Shown here piece by piece: positions 10,991 to 21,716 of a DNA stretch of 64,000 bases (the first letter of the stretch is position 1; each line of letters opens with the position of its first letter). Under the pieces are notes generated by a model. It saw only the letters and a list, made by a program, of their open reading frames with translations. It did not search any database and had not been told where the DNA came from. The position numbers and the translations under genes were made by a program. The stretch is from Oxytricha trifallax. Taxonomy: Eukaryota > Ciliophora > Spirotrichea > Sporadotrichida > Oxytrichidae. The stretch lies in contig ARYC01000675.1 of the NCBI GenBank assembly GCA_000711775.1, positions 82,071 through 146,070 on the forward strand, in the 5' to 3' direction.

Positions 10991-13089
10991 TCATAGTTCT
11001 CGCTGATGTTAGATATTTTAGTTGTTCTTACTGATCAAAGGTCTAGTTAATCCATTCAACATTCCAAGATTAGAATATTCACTCGTTGATCTACCTCTCA
11101 TTCCCACCATATTCATAGAATTTTAATTTTATTACTACTGAATTCTTTACTACTACTATTAAACTGATTGAGGTTACAGTTGAATTTAGTATTGCGAGTG
11201 ATTCTAAACCAAAGACTAATTATTATTGTTCATGTGAAATAGATTTGAGGTACTCTATGGGTTTAGGAACTACCTGCTGTTTTAGTGAGAGCTACTTAGA
11301 TTTTGAGCTTAACTAGGATTAAATAACTAAATCCTCTGTTATGATTCTGGTGAGAGAACACCTCTATGTCTTCTAGGGTTGTTTTAATAGCTCAGATTTA
11401 ACTATAAGTTATTAATTGCATTTTACTACTGGCTTGTATTAAAATTTGAATTTGAATTGGAGTGATGATGGTTTTACTAGGTGTTGATAAAAGTAGGGTG
11501 ATTTATTGAGTTATGGTTGTTAATAAAAGAGTTATTGGAGGATTGAAATTAAGTTCCAGCTGTTTGTTAAGCACCGTTTTACTTGAAATTTTCATACAAT
11601 ACAAAGAATTCATCCAGGTTTTCTTTTCCAAGTGATATCAAAGAATTTTTCAAATCTGGATTCATGCCCATGGGAGTTTAATTGTTAAGATGCTTGTTCT
11701 AACTTATTGGGGGTTTCTTTTAAGTTTTTAAGTTAATGTTTGAGCTGTGAGTTAGATTTATACTATCATTCAAACTATTTTAGATGTTTTATCTCTCAAA
11801 CAAGATGCTAGCATTTAATTAATATAAGGTATAGTAAGCTCACTTCATAAAATAATTTCATCAATTAAGTCCTGATGAGTGATTTTAATTCTAAATATTT
11901 ACCTAAGTCAAATTACTCTAAGATAAATTTCTCTTAACTTACAGTATATCTCTCACGACTTAAATTGTTTCATCCAAATTGCTCTAATTATTGTTGGTAT
12001 TATGATTTGAATTTACATTTCTCAAACTGGAACTGTAATTTCCAGACCTGTTCAAACTGTTATAAATTTATTATGAGTTATTCAAATTCTAATTGCTGTT
12101 TGATACAAACTATTTTGAACAATTTAAATTGCTAATTTATTCAATTTACTATTGCACGTGATTCAGCATATCTCTTGACTAGTTATTTTGATTTTGTCTA
12201 GACTCTGACCTGTTTTTGATTCTAGCTTCCTTCAAGTCTGTAAGTCTTCTATTACTGGAGTCATTTCTTAAATTATTCATAATTTCAGCATTGATTTGTT
12301 ACTAATTTCTCATGTCAAAGCTATTCAACTCTTCGTAAGAAAAATGACCAACTTTATTAGCATTAAGTTGAGCTTTGTCCTCTTACTTGTGAGGTTAATT
12401 ATTATAGAATTTAGCAATCATAGCTCTCTCTTATATATCCATTGATTTCAAGTGTTCTCTTGAAGAAGGATTTTAAGTTGATTAGTTTTACAATTGAATA
12501 ACATAACCATTGCTACTTTAGTTTGCTTATGAGTGATCAAGAGAATTAAACTGATTATTATTGTTGTTGTGTGAAGTCGATGTACTAGGTCTCTTTTATT
12601 TCAAATAAATGTGCTAATTGAATTATTTTGATTAGTTTTAAGTTGATATACTTTACTGGTTGAGTTTTCTGAGATTGGGCCCTTCCTAACTCTGCCTCAA
12701 AACCATTTTATTTTTCTTGCTGAGGCTTTATCTAGGTAGAGGAATCATGTTCAAATTTTCGTTACTACCGCTCTGAATTACTATTTTTTAATCAATTGAT
12801 ATGCTTTCATGATTATCGTCATCTATCAATATATTGCATATAGCTTTATTTAAACAATTGAATTATATAAATATTTTGTAAATTATTATTTATATAAATT
12901 TGTTGAAAATTGAGATCAAATTTAAACAAGTTTTGAACTACATTTTTCCTTTAAAGAATCAATTTTTCTTTTATAGTCAATTAACTTTATTGTTTCATTA
13001 GTATAAAATGAAACATCAATCTCTATTTATTTACATTGAGTAAGATCTATCGAGTCATTAAAGTCTACTTAAAATTGCTCTAAGTTCAT
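10991..13089 (-). CDS. Gene G: long Gln/Asn/Ser-rich protein
   Basis: It starts at ATG (plus 13087-13089; MNLEQFQVDFNDSIDLTQCK) and ends at TGA (plus 10991-10993). The first 55 residues are charged and helical (KLIDYKRKIDSLKEKC). An insert at about 12,840-12,930 follows, then a very long low-complexity frame with many TAA/TAG glutamines. An Asn run and a helical stretch (EEDKAQLNAN-like, about 12,330-12,390) lie within it. The C-terminus reads GLTRPLISKNNQNIQHQREL. I recognise no domain; such Q/N-rich proteins are common in ciliates. Internal frame changes at about 11,140 and elsewhere indicate further IESs. Confidence 0.65.
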
Positions 13090-13281
13090 TTTTTAATAAT
13101 AAATTATAAATTATCATAATTTGAAATGCATCAACTCTGTTTTATTTAAACAAAATCCAAAATTAATTCGAGGAAATAAACTATAATTTAAAGAAAAAAA
13201 CTTATCATAATTACTTTGTTAAAATTATATTTACTTTTTATCATACTTAAAGTGAAATTTAGAATTTCTATTAAGTTTATA

Positions 13282-16200
13282 TCATAATATTCTACTGTTG
13301 TGAAACTATAGACGCCTTTTTGTCTTGCTAGAAGTTTAAATTTTATTGGTTTTGTTAGGAATTGCTCTTCGTGGAACTTTCTTGAGTGTTTTACCTGCCG
13401 AAATCACATTATAAATACGTTTATAATAATTTCATAGATAAATTTTAATAATCAAAAATAAGTTTGATAGAAAAATTACTATTAAAATGATATAAAGTTT
13501 ATTAATTAAATAAATTAAAATCCAAATAGGCATTTTGTTGAGACACAAATGATTCCTCTTTTCTTTTGTTATTTAAACTGATTGGCTCATAATTGAGCTT
13601 TTTAATGATGCTTTTCTGTGGACTAATGAGATAATGTAAATTATTGTTCAAGATTGTTTGATTTATTTGAGACTGGTTTATATTGCTGCTTAAGTGATTT
13701 AAATTTTACTATTGCTTTTAATTTGAATGTTTTGAGAATGTAGCTCTGCCTTCGTTTCTTACCTATTCAATACATATATTACTAATAGTTATAACTAAGT
13801 TAAGTTCAATATGGGTGTGGAACAAAAGAATAAATTTAAAGACACGCAATTTATGATTTAGAAACTGCTGGAGACCAAGTATTTTAAATCAATTTGGCTC
13901 CACTATTTTAAGGCTTTAAATTTGATTGACTCATTCCGTTTGATGTCGTATTATACGTAATGTTAAACTTGAAGTATAATTTTTTTACTAATATGACATT
14001 CAAAATTTTGAATTTACTCTAATGATATACAAATGGACTTTGAGGAGTTCCATGATGAATTCCAACATAATTATTTTAATTTCCATTTAAATGAGTTGGT
14101 AATTAGAATACTTTCAGAGGCACTATATTTTGATGTAGACTTTAAACAACTATTTAAGTCTGATTAGTATTATTGCTATTTAGGCTTTACTGTGAATTTG
14201 GCTTATTAGTTACATCTATACTCTGACCTTTGGATGAAACTATAGAGTGGCTTTTAATTGATTTAGTAACTCTGTTAGCTTAAAGCTTAGATCCATATTG
14301 AGATGAAACCATTTGAGATTATTTTTGAGAACTATAATCTATTAAGGCGGTTTGAGTGTTTTAATATTGCCTTGAAAAAGGGCTTTGGTACGAAATGTTT
14401 CTATCTTTAATGATGACGTTTTTATTTGGAGATCTAAACTATGCCTCATTCTGTGATTAAATCCCCTTATTAACAATCTCTGATTAAGATCTTTCAATAT
14501 CTGCGGGGTTGATTTATCTAGATCCAATTTAGCGATTTATAACTTTTAAGGATACATCGCTTTACTCTAGAGGTATTCCTTCTCTACTTTGTGGTTCTGA
14601 ACTTTTATTGGAAGAATCTAAAGCCATAGGAGTTTCACTTGTATGCAGAATCTAATTTTACAAGCTTTATAAATCGATAATACTAGTTGAGATTTTGATT
14701 GTGGGAGTCAGCTTTTATGTATGATCTTAGGTGAAAGACTTCTATTCTTGCCTCACCGAAGACAAATTGCTTAATTATGACTCATTTAAATCGATTTTTT
14801 ACACTTTGATATTTTAAGGAGAAGACTTCTTCTTCACGAGGGTAACTTAGGTTTTATTATTCTTCTTGCTTGAATCTAGAGTTATGGAGGCTTTATTAAT
14901 TACAGGAGTTTTACCTTATTGCTATTGTTTCACTAGCTACTTTCTAGATGCAACTAAATCCTTAGATTTCTAAGAAGTTTACTTTACAGATTGAGAAAAA
15001 CTCTGTTTAATTGAACTAACTTCAGATGTCATATTTGTTGAATTAGATGGAATTTAGTCAATATTTATTTCAGTTTTTTCTTCTTCTTTTGAATTATGAT
15101 TATCACTTGTCTCTGTAGATTAAGCCTGATATACATCCTTTGTAATATTGAAATAAAAATATAGGAAATATTGATGAAACTAGTCTTTAACATCTAACTC
15201 TAAGTATTTGGGTCAGCCTGCTATGTTACATTTTTATTATCAGCCACACAAATCTTAACAATCCTAGTGTTGCTTAACTATTAATTATTGCCTTTCTTTT
15301 ATTGCTCTAAAATTGGTCTTCTGTTTGCAACGCTAGCTGTGCTGGACCTTCCATTAGTTTTATTTTAAACGTTGTTTGTGCTCGTTACCGGATTACGCTT
15401 TTAATTTTGAGAGTTAGTAACATTCTATTGTTAGGGATTTTAGGGCTTGATCTATTTTCTTTCTCTAATTGTTTTATTAAGTTTATTATCTAATTTAGCT
15501 TTTGGCAAAACATTTGAAAGGATTTTATCTGCCACAAAGTTCAAATATAGCGTGAAACTGTCTGCTCTCGGTACTGGCTTATTAGAGTCTTAGATTATCA
15601 TTCCATCGTTAGTTCTTAATGGATAAGCTATTCCAGTACCAAATGTCTTTGTTAGTAAACCATTATCGCTTGTTATTATTCTGCATTTATTATCAACATC
15701 GTATTAAGTAAATGGAACTTTCTAACTTAAAATTTATTCTTTGCCTTCAAAGTCTTTTATTGGAATTTTGTTAGTTTGATACCCACAAGCCCAAATTACT
15801 AAATCTGCATTTTCAACATAATCTTTTTGAAATTCAGGCGTTTCAGCTTTAATTAACCTAACTCTCTTTTCTTCTCCTTTTAATACATGCTTATAGAGTT
15901 TCTTTGCATCCCCTCTAAGTCCAGTAAATGAATATAAGTAACCATTTTTATTGCTGAAATTTAAGGCCTTAAAATCTGTGTATCCATCAAACTCAGCATT
16001 CTTCACTTAGCTATAGAATACCTTTATTCTATCTCTGTACAATATAGTGATATTTCCTTCTTCTAAATGATCTAACAGAGCATTTTCATAATCAAAGTCC
16101 CAATCTTTGTATTAGAAAAATCCAAAGCATTTACAAATGCATACACAAGAAGAATCAGGTTACTTGTTTTACTATTTCCCCTTGGAATTAGATTGGCAGG

Positions 16201-17456
16201 TACAACAGTCTGTACAATTTTAAGTTTACTTTAATTAGGCTCCAGGAAAACTTTCACAATACTTTGATACTACTGAAGTGTTTTTCTTGTAAGTTGCTGG
16301 ACCATTAAGAAGCATCCAAGCGCAAGAGAAGCCAGAATGTGAGCCTCCAACTATTACAATGTTTTTAATTTTCTCTTATTTGATCTTTGTCATTACCTAA
16401 AGATAATTTTCTTTTTTCAAAAAGTTATCACCAAGAATAACTTTTTCTTTGCTTGTTATTAAAGCAGGAAACCATGAGTAAAATTATGGATGAATGATTT
16501 AATGTCCACCATTAGAAAGGACTACAGCTTTTGACCTAAAGGTTATTATAGTTTCTTAGTCTTGAAATATAGTATGTCCATTTTGTGGATTTCGTTTAAT
16601 CATACAATCTGTTCTCTTAGTTGTAGTTAAAATCTCACCAGTTGCTAAAAATTAAATGGAAATCACTTTATGCATTGGATAGAAAATTTTCTTTTTGTAC
16701 TACGTGTATATATAGCTCAATAAATGATTGCCTGTATAGTTCATTAACATACCAATCATGGAAAGCGGTACAATATTTGGACCAAACTATCGTAAAGCTT
16801 TGACGATGTCACTATTTGGATAAAGATCTTTAAATGGTACTAAGGGTTCATATTTCGAGGCTTAAACTTCCACTTCTCCCTCATCCTCAGATTCCATTCC
16901 TTCTTCAAGCCCAATGTTATTCATGTCTTTTAACTTTTTCTTGGGAGACTGCTAATTTTATTACATTTAATTTGCTTGATTTGTAGTTGAGGTATTAATA
17001 TTGGGTTAATTTTTCACTCCATTTTTATTATTGGCATTTACGTTACCATTTTGCTGCTGATTTTACTCCTATATCAATATTAAGGAATCACTTTATAAAG
17101 AATTATGATTAAACTTACTGGCTTTTTTCTGTATAAACATTTAAGGAAACCATTAGCACTTGTATTCGAGTTTATCCCAAAATTTTATAAGCAGCCTCCT
17201 CCAAATGCTAACCCAGATTCTACCACTGCGATACCATCCCCAGTCAAAATTAATTCATTCAATCTATTGGGTAAAATATTAGAGAAAAATTTATCAATAA
17301 ACTAGGGCATTGGAAGAAATATTATGCCCAGTAATTTGTATTGATAAATTACCTGTTAGTTTTGGCAGCGTTACAAAGCAGGCCCAGCGTTGCTGGACCT
17401 GCCCCTACTATTAAAACATCAACTCTTTTTTGGCTTTCTTTAGCTTAAGTTGCCAT
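13282..17456 (-). CDS. Gene H: flavin monooxygenase-like protein with a long low-complexity tail
   Basis: It starts at ATG (plus 17454-17456; MATQAKESQKRVDVLIVGAG) and ends at TGA (plus 13282-13284). The N-terminus is an FAD-binding Rossmann motif (VLIVGAGPATLGLL). Next comes FGGGCLQNFGINSNTSA near 17,180, similar to the substrate/FAD region of SidA/FMO-type N-hydroxylating oxidoreductases. A second dinucleotide motif, NIVIVGGSHSGFSCAW, lies near 16,350, followed by DLVIWACGYQTN near 15,790 (the ATGY-like motif). These are expected for an NADPH- and FAD-dependent monooxygenase acting on an unknown substrate. Downstream of about 15,480 the frame continues as some 550 residues of Ser/Gln/Asn/Lys-rich sequence to the C-terminus (TSSKTKRRLQFHNSRIL). 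Frame changes near 17,100, 15,150, 14,010, 13,800 and 13,470 mark probable IESs. Whether tail and enzyme form one protein is inferred from the absence of TGA between them. Confidence 0.7.
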
Positions 17457-18150
17457 TCTATTAGGATTCCTGCTATAAAATTAAAAAGATTTGTTGATTA
17501 AAATAAAGATTTTTAAATAAAAATATAATTAACTGAAAAAAAATCACCCTATTGAATTAAAAGTTAATTATAATTTAGATATAAAATTTAGAACTTTCTA
17601 TATTAAGATTTGGGGAGAGGTTCCCAACTTATTGCAATTTCCCTCTTTTAAACATTAAGATCTATTAATTGGCTAAAATTATAAAATAAACGTATAAATC
17701 CCAAATTCTTTTATCTTTACCTAAATTAGACAGTTTTTTAAAATATATTTCTTTTTAAGGTTTACAATATCCCATGACACATTTATTATTAGAATATGAA
17801 TTAATGCAAATGTTTTAATGAGAAATAAGTTGATTTAAATTATTAAACGCTTAAACAATAATATAGGTCCAAAAATTATCTTAGATTATTAATAAAAGTT
17901 ATTTGTTGTAATTAATATTCTGCAAAATTAATAAAAAATTACATTTTTTAGGTATGATAAAAAAGACTTCAGAAGAAGTGTGAAACAACATTTTGTATTT
18001 ATTAACATGCCCCCTCCAGAGATTTTAATAATCCCAAATGAAATAAATCAAGTTAAAATCTGATTGATTAAATTGCAATATTATTAATATTTAAATAGTT
18101 TACCTTTATATAAATATAATTAGAAAATTATTCTTGATTAATTATATGTC
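17457..18150. other. AT-rich intergenic stretch between genes H and I
   Basis: About 700 bp of strongly AT-rich sequence without a convincing frame. It contains short poly-A/T runs but no recognised repeat. Upstream regulatory signals of gene H should lie here, but none can be identified by eye. Confidence 0.5.
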
Positions 18151-20099
18151 TCAATATTCTTCTTCATCACTATCTTCTTAGTCTTTATAATTATTTAAAA
18201 AATAGCTTAATTTTAAAATGCTTAGAATAATAAAAAAATATTTATTTTACTTATTATAATTATAATCTCTTCCTCTGATAGATTATGCTCCTAATCAACA
18301 TGCAATTTTTATGAAACTTTCTTGGAGTTGTGGCTATTTTTTAATTTTTATGCTCCAAAAGTCTCTATGTCTGCTTCATCTTCATTTGAGACTGATGATT
18401 GATTTTGCTGTCCTTCATGACTTTGCTTACTATTGCAAAAATATAAGCAATATGAGCAAAATTCCAACAACCATATTAATTATATATCAAGTATTTGGAA
18501 ATTTTTGGATTTAAGGGATACCAGTCTTTTTCAGTTTACATTCTTCTTCATCGCTACTTGAACTTTAGCTCTCAACTTCCTCTTCAAATAAAGCCTCTAT
18601 ATCAAATCTTTCTGAGAAATTAGCTAGTGAGCTAATTAATTAATCGACAACTTAATAAGCCCTTTCATATGGGACTTCACTTTACTGCTCCATTTCTTGA
18701 CTCCAATATTTTCTAATATTTTTTTCAATAACACTTTTCTCATTGAAATCCATTTCAAAAATCTTTCTTGAGTGGGCACAGATTAAGTGCGCCAAAATAT
18801 ACGCGCCTGCTGCAAGTTCAGAGTATTAAAAATTTAGCATTTCTATGTTTGTATAAGCTACTTCAATAAGGTCAGTTGCAATCATGGATAATCTGTCCTC
18901 TCTACCAACTCCTGAAATGCAAACAAGATAGTATTCCAGAAAAGGCTGAGGGCTTATTAAACCAAACCCAAATTCAAAATACTTCAAGACCTGCTCTTCA
19001 AATAGTATGACACTCTCTTTGTTCACGTAATCTTGCTCTCTGGAGTTTAAGATCAAGAGTAATTTGTTTATCGATGGGGAAAATGGCTACTCAATTTTTG
19101 CAGCTATGAAAATAGATGTGACAGAAAATAGTACAATTTGTTAATAGACCAGAGCTCCCGAGGCAAATATATTAAGGATTCTATCGAATATATTAATTGC
19201 CAGGAATAGGGTCTCATGTCTATAATCTTTTAATTTCCAGATTTCAATCATTCTCATCACTTACTTATTTCTCATTTCTATTTTCTTTGTGGATTTCCCT
19301 TCATTACTTGTACTGTACTTTGATAAGTAGTCACCCAAGAGTTGCTCTTTTTCTTGCTTTATGAGTTCATTCCATATTTCTAAATTGTAGTCAGGTGCCA
19401 TTTCTTCGGAATTTGGTATACCCTTTTCCTTTTTTACATCCTTATTACATATCAGGTTTAATATCTATTTCTCGGAGAAATTGTTTGCACCTTGTTATGT
19501 CCTATTAAAGATCACATGTTTCTTTAGTTCTAGCTTGCTATCTAAGGTTTTTGAGAGGTCTCTATTTCTAATTAAATTAAACTAATTAGCGCATTCTTGG
19601 TTTTGCCCATATTCATTATTAACTAGTGAGAGATCCTCTTCTTCAATACTACCGTACAATTATCTGTATCTTTACCTCATAATGTCGGTGTAACTTATTT
19701 TTTGAGTTTCTTATAGTTGATTCGAAAGTCTAAGTTTATTTACTGGTGAACCATCTACATTGAAGTTAAAGGCTCTCTTTTGGATATTCATTTTAATGAA
19801 AGTAATTATAAAGTAGAATCGTTAAATAATTAAGCATTTTTAATAACATCAGGGGTGTAAGGGTCAGAATTCTTGAGAAAATCTTCAAAGCCACGACTTT
19901 AATTATCCATAACTTATCGCCTGATAATTGCAATATCTGAGTCTTTTGTAGAGACATGAGATGCCATTGAAATTCCACCGAACGACCTTTTCTTTATAGA
20001 CTCGCTTAGCTTCCTAGAGACTCCTCTAATCTGCAGATTGGATACTGACTAATTTGTCAGATTATTCTTGTTTAAGGGAACATTTTAATGTGAAGCCAT
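18151..20099 (-). CDS. Gene I: cyclin-box protein
   Basis: It starts at ATG (plus 20097-20099; MASHQNVPLNKNNLTNQSVS) and ends at TGA (plus 18151-18153) after an acidic tail (YKDQEDSDEEEY). The centre, about 19,070-19,260, reads MRMIEIWKLKDYRHETLFLA followed by INIFDRIL and VLFSVTSIFIAAKIEQPFSP. This is the first helical half of a cyclin box (compare WL..V......ETLFL....DRFL and the A.KYEE-type helix). The second half, with YFEFGFGLISPQPFLEYYL, corresponds to the cyclin C-terminal fold start. It should act as a CDK regulatory subunit, class uncertain (A/B-like by length and layout). Frame breaks at about 19,790-19,830, 18,430-18,525 and 18,190-18,275 are probable IESs or introns. Confidence 0.75.
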
Positions 20100-20217
20100 T
20101 TTGGATTTTTAATCCGACAGAACCTGCTAATTATTTTAAGTCTAATCTGAAGTAAATTTTTGAAATTATTTATAACAACATTGTTTTTAGTGTAAACTTT
20201 CATTTAAACGAATTAGT

Positions 20218-20770
20218 GAAAATAGCATAATTATAAGTAAATAAATTAATTTAATCAAGATTGGCCATGTTTGATTTTAATATTAAAATAAATATATATT
20301 TTTAGGTACTCTACCGCATATTTTTATGTATAAACCTGTTTTGCGGTAGAGTACCTTAATTATATTAATTAAATAAAATAAATAAATTAAAATACAGCAT
20401 TACTTTTTACAGAAAATGAATAATATATTTATTTAATAAATTATATAATTAATATAAGGATATTGATACTTTGTAAGGCAACAAGATTTAAAGATTGAAT
20501 ATTTTAAAACCTATAATTTTAATTTATAATTCTTTTATTAATAATAATGAAATTACATATAACTTTTTCTACAAACTGCATTTCATATTTATTCATAGCA
20601 TTTTAATTTAAATATTTTGATAATTAATATAATTAAGGTACTCTACCGCAAAACAGCTAAAATGCGGTAGAGTACCTAAAAATATAAATATATTAATATA
20701 ATTAAAAAGAAATGAGTAATCTTGATTTACTTAATAGTTTTACTAAAAATATGCTATTTTAGCTAAATAT
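20218..20770. mobile_element. Inverted-repeat element with paired internal hairpins
   Basis: A 15-bp motif AGGTACTCTACCGCA and its exact complement form a hairpin at 20,304-20,356. The same hairpin recurs in inverse orientation at 20,636-20,677. Outside the hairpins the flanks also match in inverse orientation (TTAATTATATTAATT inside; AAAATAGCATA..TAAGTAAAT..CAAGATT outside). The whole block is therefore one large inverted repeat with arms of roughly 140 bp, around about 280 bp of unique AT-rich DNA. There is no coding capacity. It abuts the open 3' end of gene J and is probably a MITE-like, eliminated element. Boundaries are approximate because I could not identify a flanking duplication. 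Confidence 0.7.
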
Positions 20771-21409
20771 CTGACATATTAGTTTTAATTAACTAAATTT
20801 TTATCTGAGGAGATCTATTTTTCTTAAATAGAAGCATCATAGAATAGTGGTAAATTCACGCTAGACTTCATGAGCAAATTATATCGTTTATTTTAGGGAG
20901 CTTAATTAAGTTTATTCTCGATGTTAGGCATCTGACTTTTTTCATTTGACTTATCTATGTAATTTAAAAATAAAATAAAATAAAATTACTATCTACTGAT
21001 GGCTTTTAAACTTATATTTTTGGTATCTCATTCGTTTGTTGATTTTTTTGTGCATTTGGAACTACATTCATCACTGAATAATTATTAATTTTAAAAGCAA
21101 ACATTTTGGCATTTAACTCACTATCCCCTATTCAAACTTATAATTTGACTGAGTTGTAATTTAATTTTGGTCTACACAATTCCAAGCTCATTTTCTTACT
21201 GCCCCCATTCTCAAGCCCTTTCACTTAAGCTTTATTATTATTTACATTCAACTGATTATCTGAGAGCTTTTTGTCTATCCCCTTTTTGGCTTTAGGAGTG
21301 CAAAATGATTTTCCATTTTGGTTTTAAGTTTGCAATTTATTGATTTTACTAGATTAGGTCTATCCCATTCTAAATTAATAAATTTTCCTTTATAATTAAT
21401 TAAACTCAT
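20771..21409 (-). CDS. Gene J: small unknown protein interrupted by three proven IESs
   Basis: It starts at ATG (plus 21407-21409; MSLINYKGKSFCTPKAKKGI after IES removal). Three IESs (21,308-21,381; 21,111-21,158; 20,952-20,989) each restore the frame. They join a Lys/Asn-rich protein with segments KKMSLELCRPKLNAKMFAFK and SSVNLPLFYDASIQEKQISS. The frame is still open at about 20,771, where the inverted-repeat element begins, so the C-terminus is not defined and may continue beyond that element. I recognise no domain. With a median insert of about 50 bp, this is the clearest compact example of pointer architecture in the window. Confidence 0.7.
20952..20989. other. IES in gene J, pointer TATCTA (plus strand), 38 bp
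   Basis: TATCTA occurs at 20952-20957 and 20990-20995. On the coding strand the collapse gives TCA GTA GAT AAG TCA AAT, moving from an AT-rich dead frame into a good coding frame. Confidence 0.75.
21111..21158. other. IES in gene J, pointer ATTTAA (plus strand), 48 bp
   Basis: ATTTAA occurs at 21111-21116 and 21159-21164. The insert is a multiple of three and carries an in-frame TGA. Its removal gives CCA AAA TTA AAT GCC AAA on the coding strand. Confidence 0.75.
21308..21381. other. IES in gene J, pointer ATTTTCC (plus strand), 74 bp
   Basis: ATTTTCC occurs at 21308-21314 and 21382-21388. The coding-strand collapse gives AAA GGA AAA TCA TTT TGC in phase, linking the start codon to the Cys-Thr-Pro-Lys segment. 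Confidence 0.8.
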
Positions 21410-21716
21410 GCTCATGCAATTCTTTTTAGTTTCTTATTAAAGAAATACTCTTAAAAAAAACAGATAGATTCTTAACGTGAGAATGAGAATTTTTATGATT
21501 AAGTTATTTAAAGAATTCAAATAAAAACAATGAATATTAAAATTCAATCTTTATAAGTAAAAATTTGTTTTATGAGATTCAATTAATTAAATTACTTATC
21601 CAAGCTATATCATTGAAAATAGAAAAGAAAACAAGTTGTTTGCGTTTCTTGGATAATCTAACATACTTCATGATTGATATTTATTGAGATCTGACCCTAT
21701 GAATTCCTTGTAACAC

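Noticed and set aside
12848..12929. 10-bp repeat ATTTAAACAA at 12,848 and 12,920 as an IES pointer in gene G
   Set aside because: Collapsing the repeat does not join the two coding frames and runs into TGA soon after. An insert is still likely there, but with other borders.
13811..15310. Long plus-strand frame starting MGVEQKNKFKDTQF, seeming to be a separate gene
   Set aside because: The minus-strand frame over the same bases has far better composition (Ser/Gln/Lys-rich, as in neighbours) and continues the monooxygenase gene. The plus frame is Leu/Phe/Tyr-rich, as expected of an antisense shadow when TAA/TAG are not stops.
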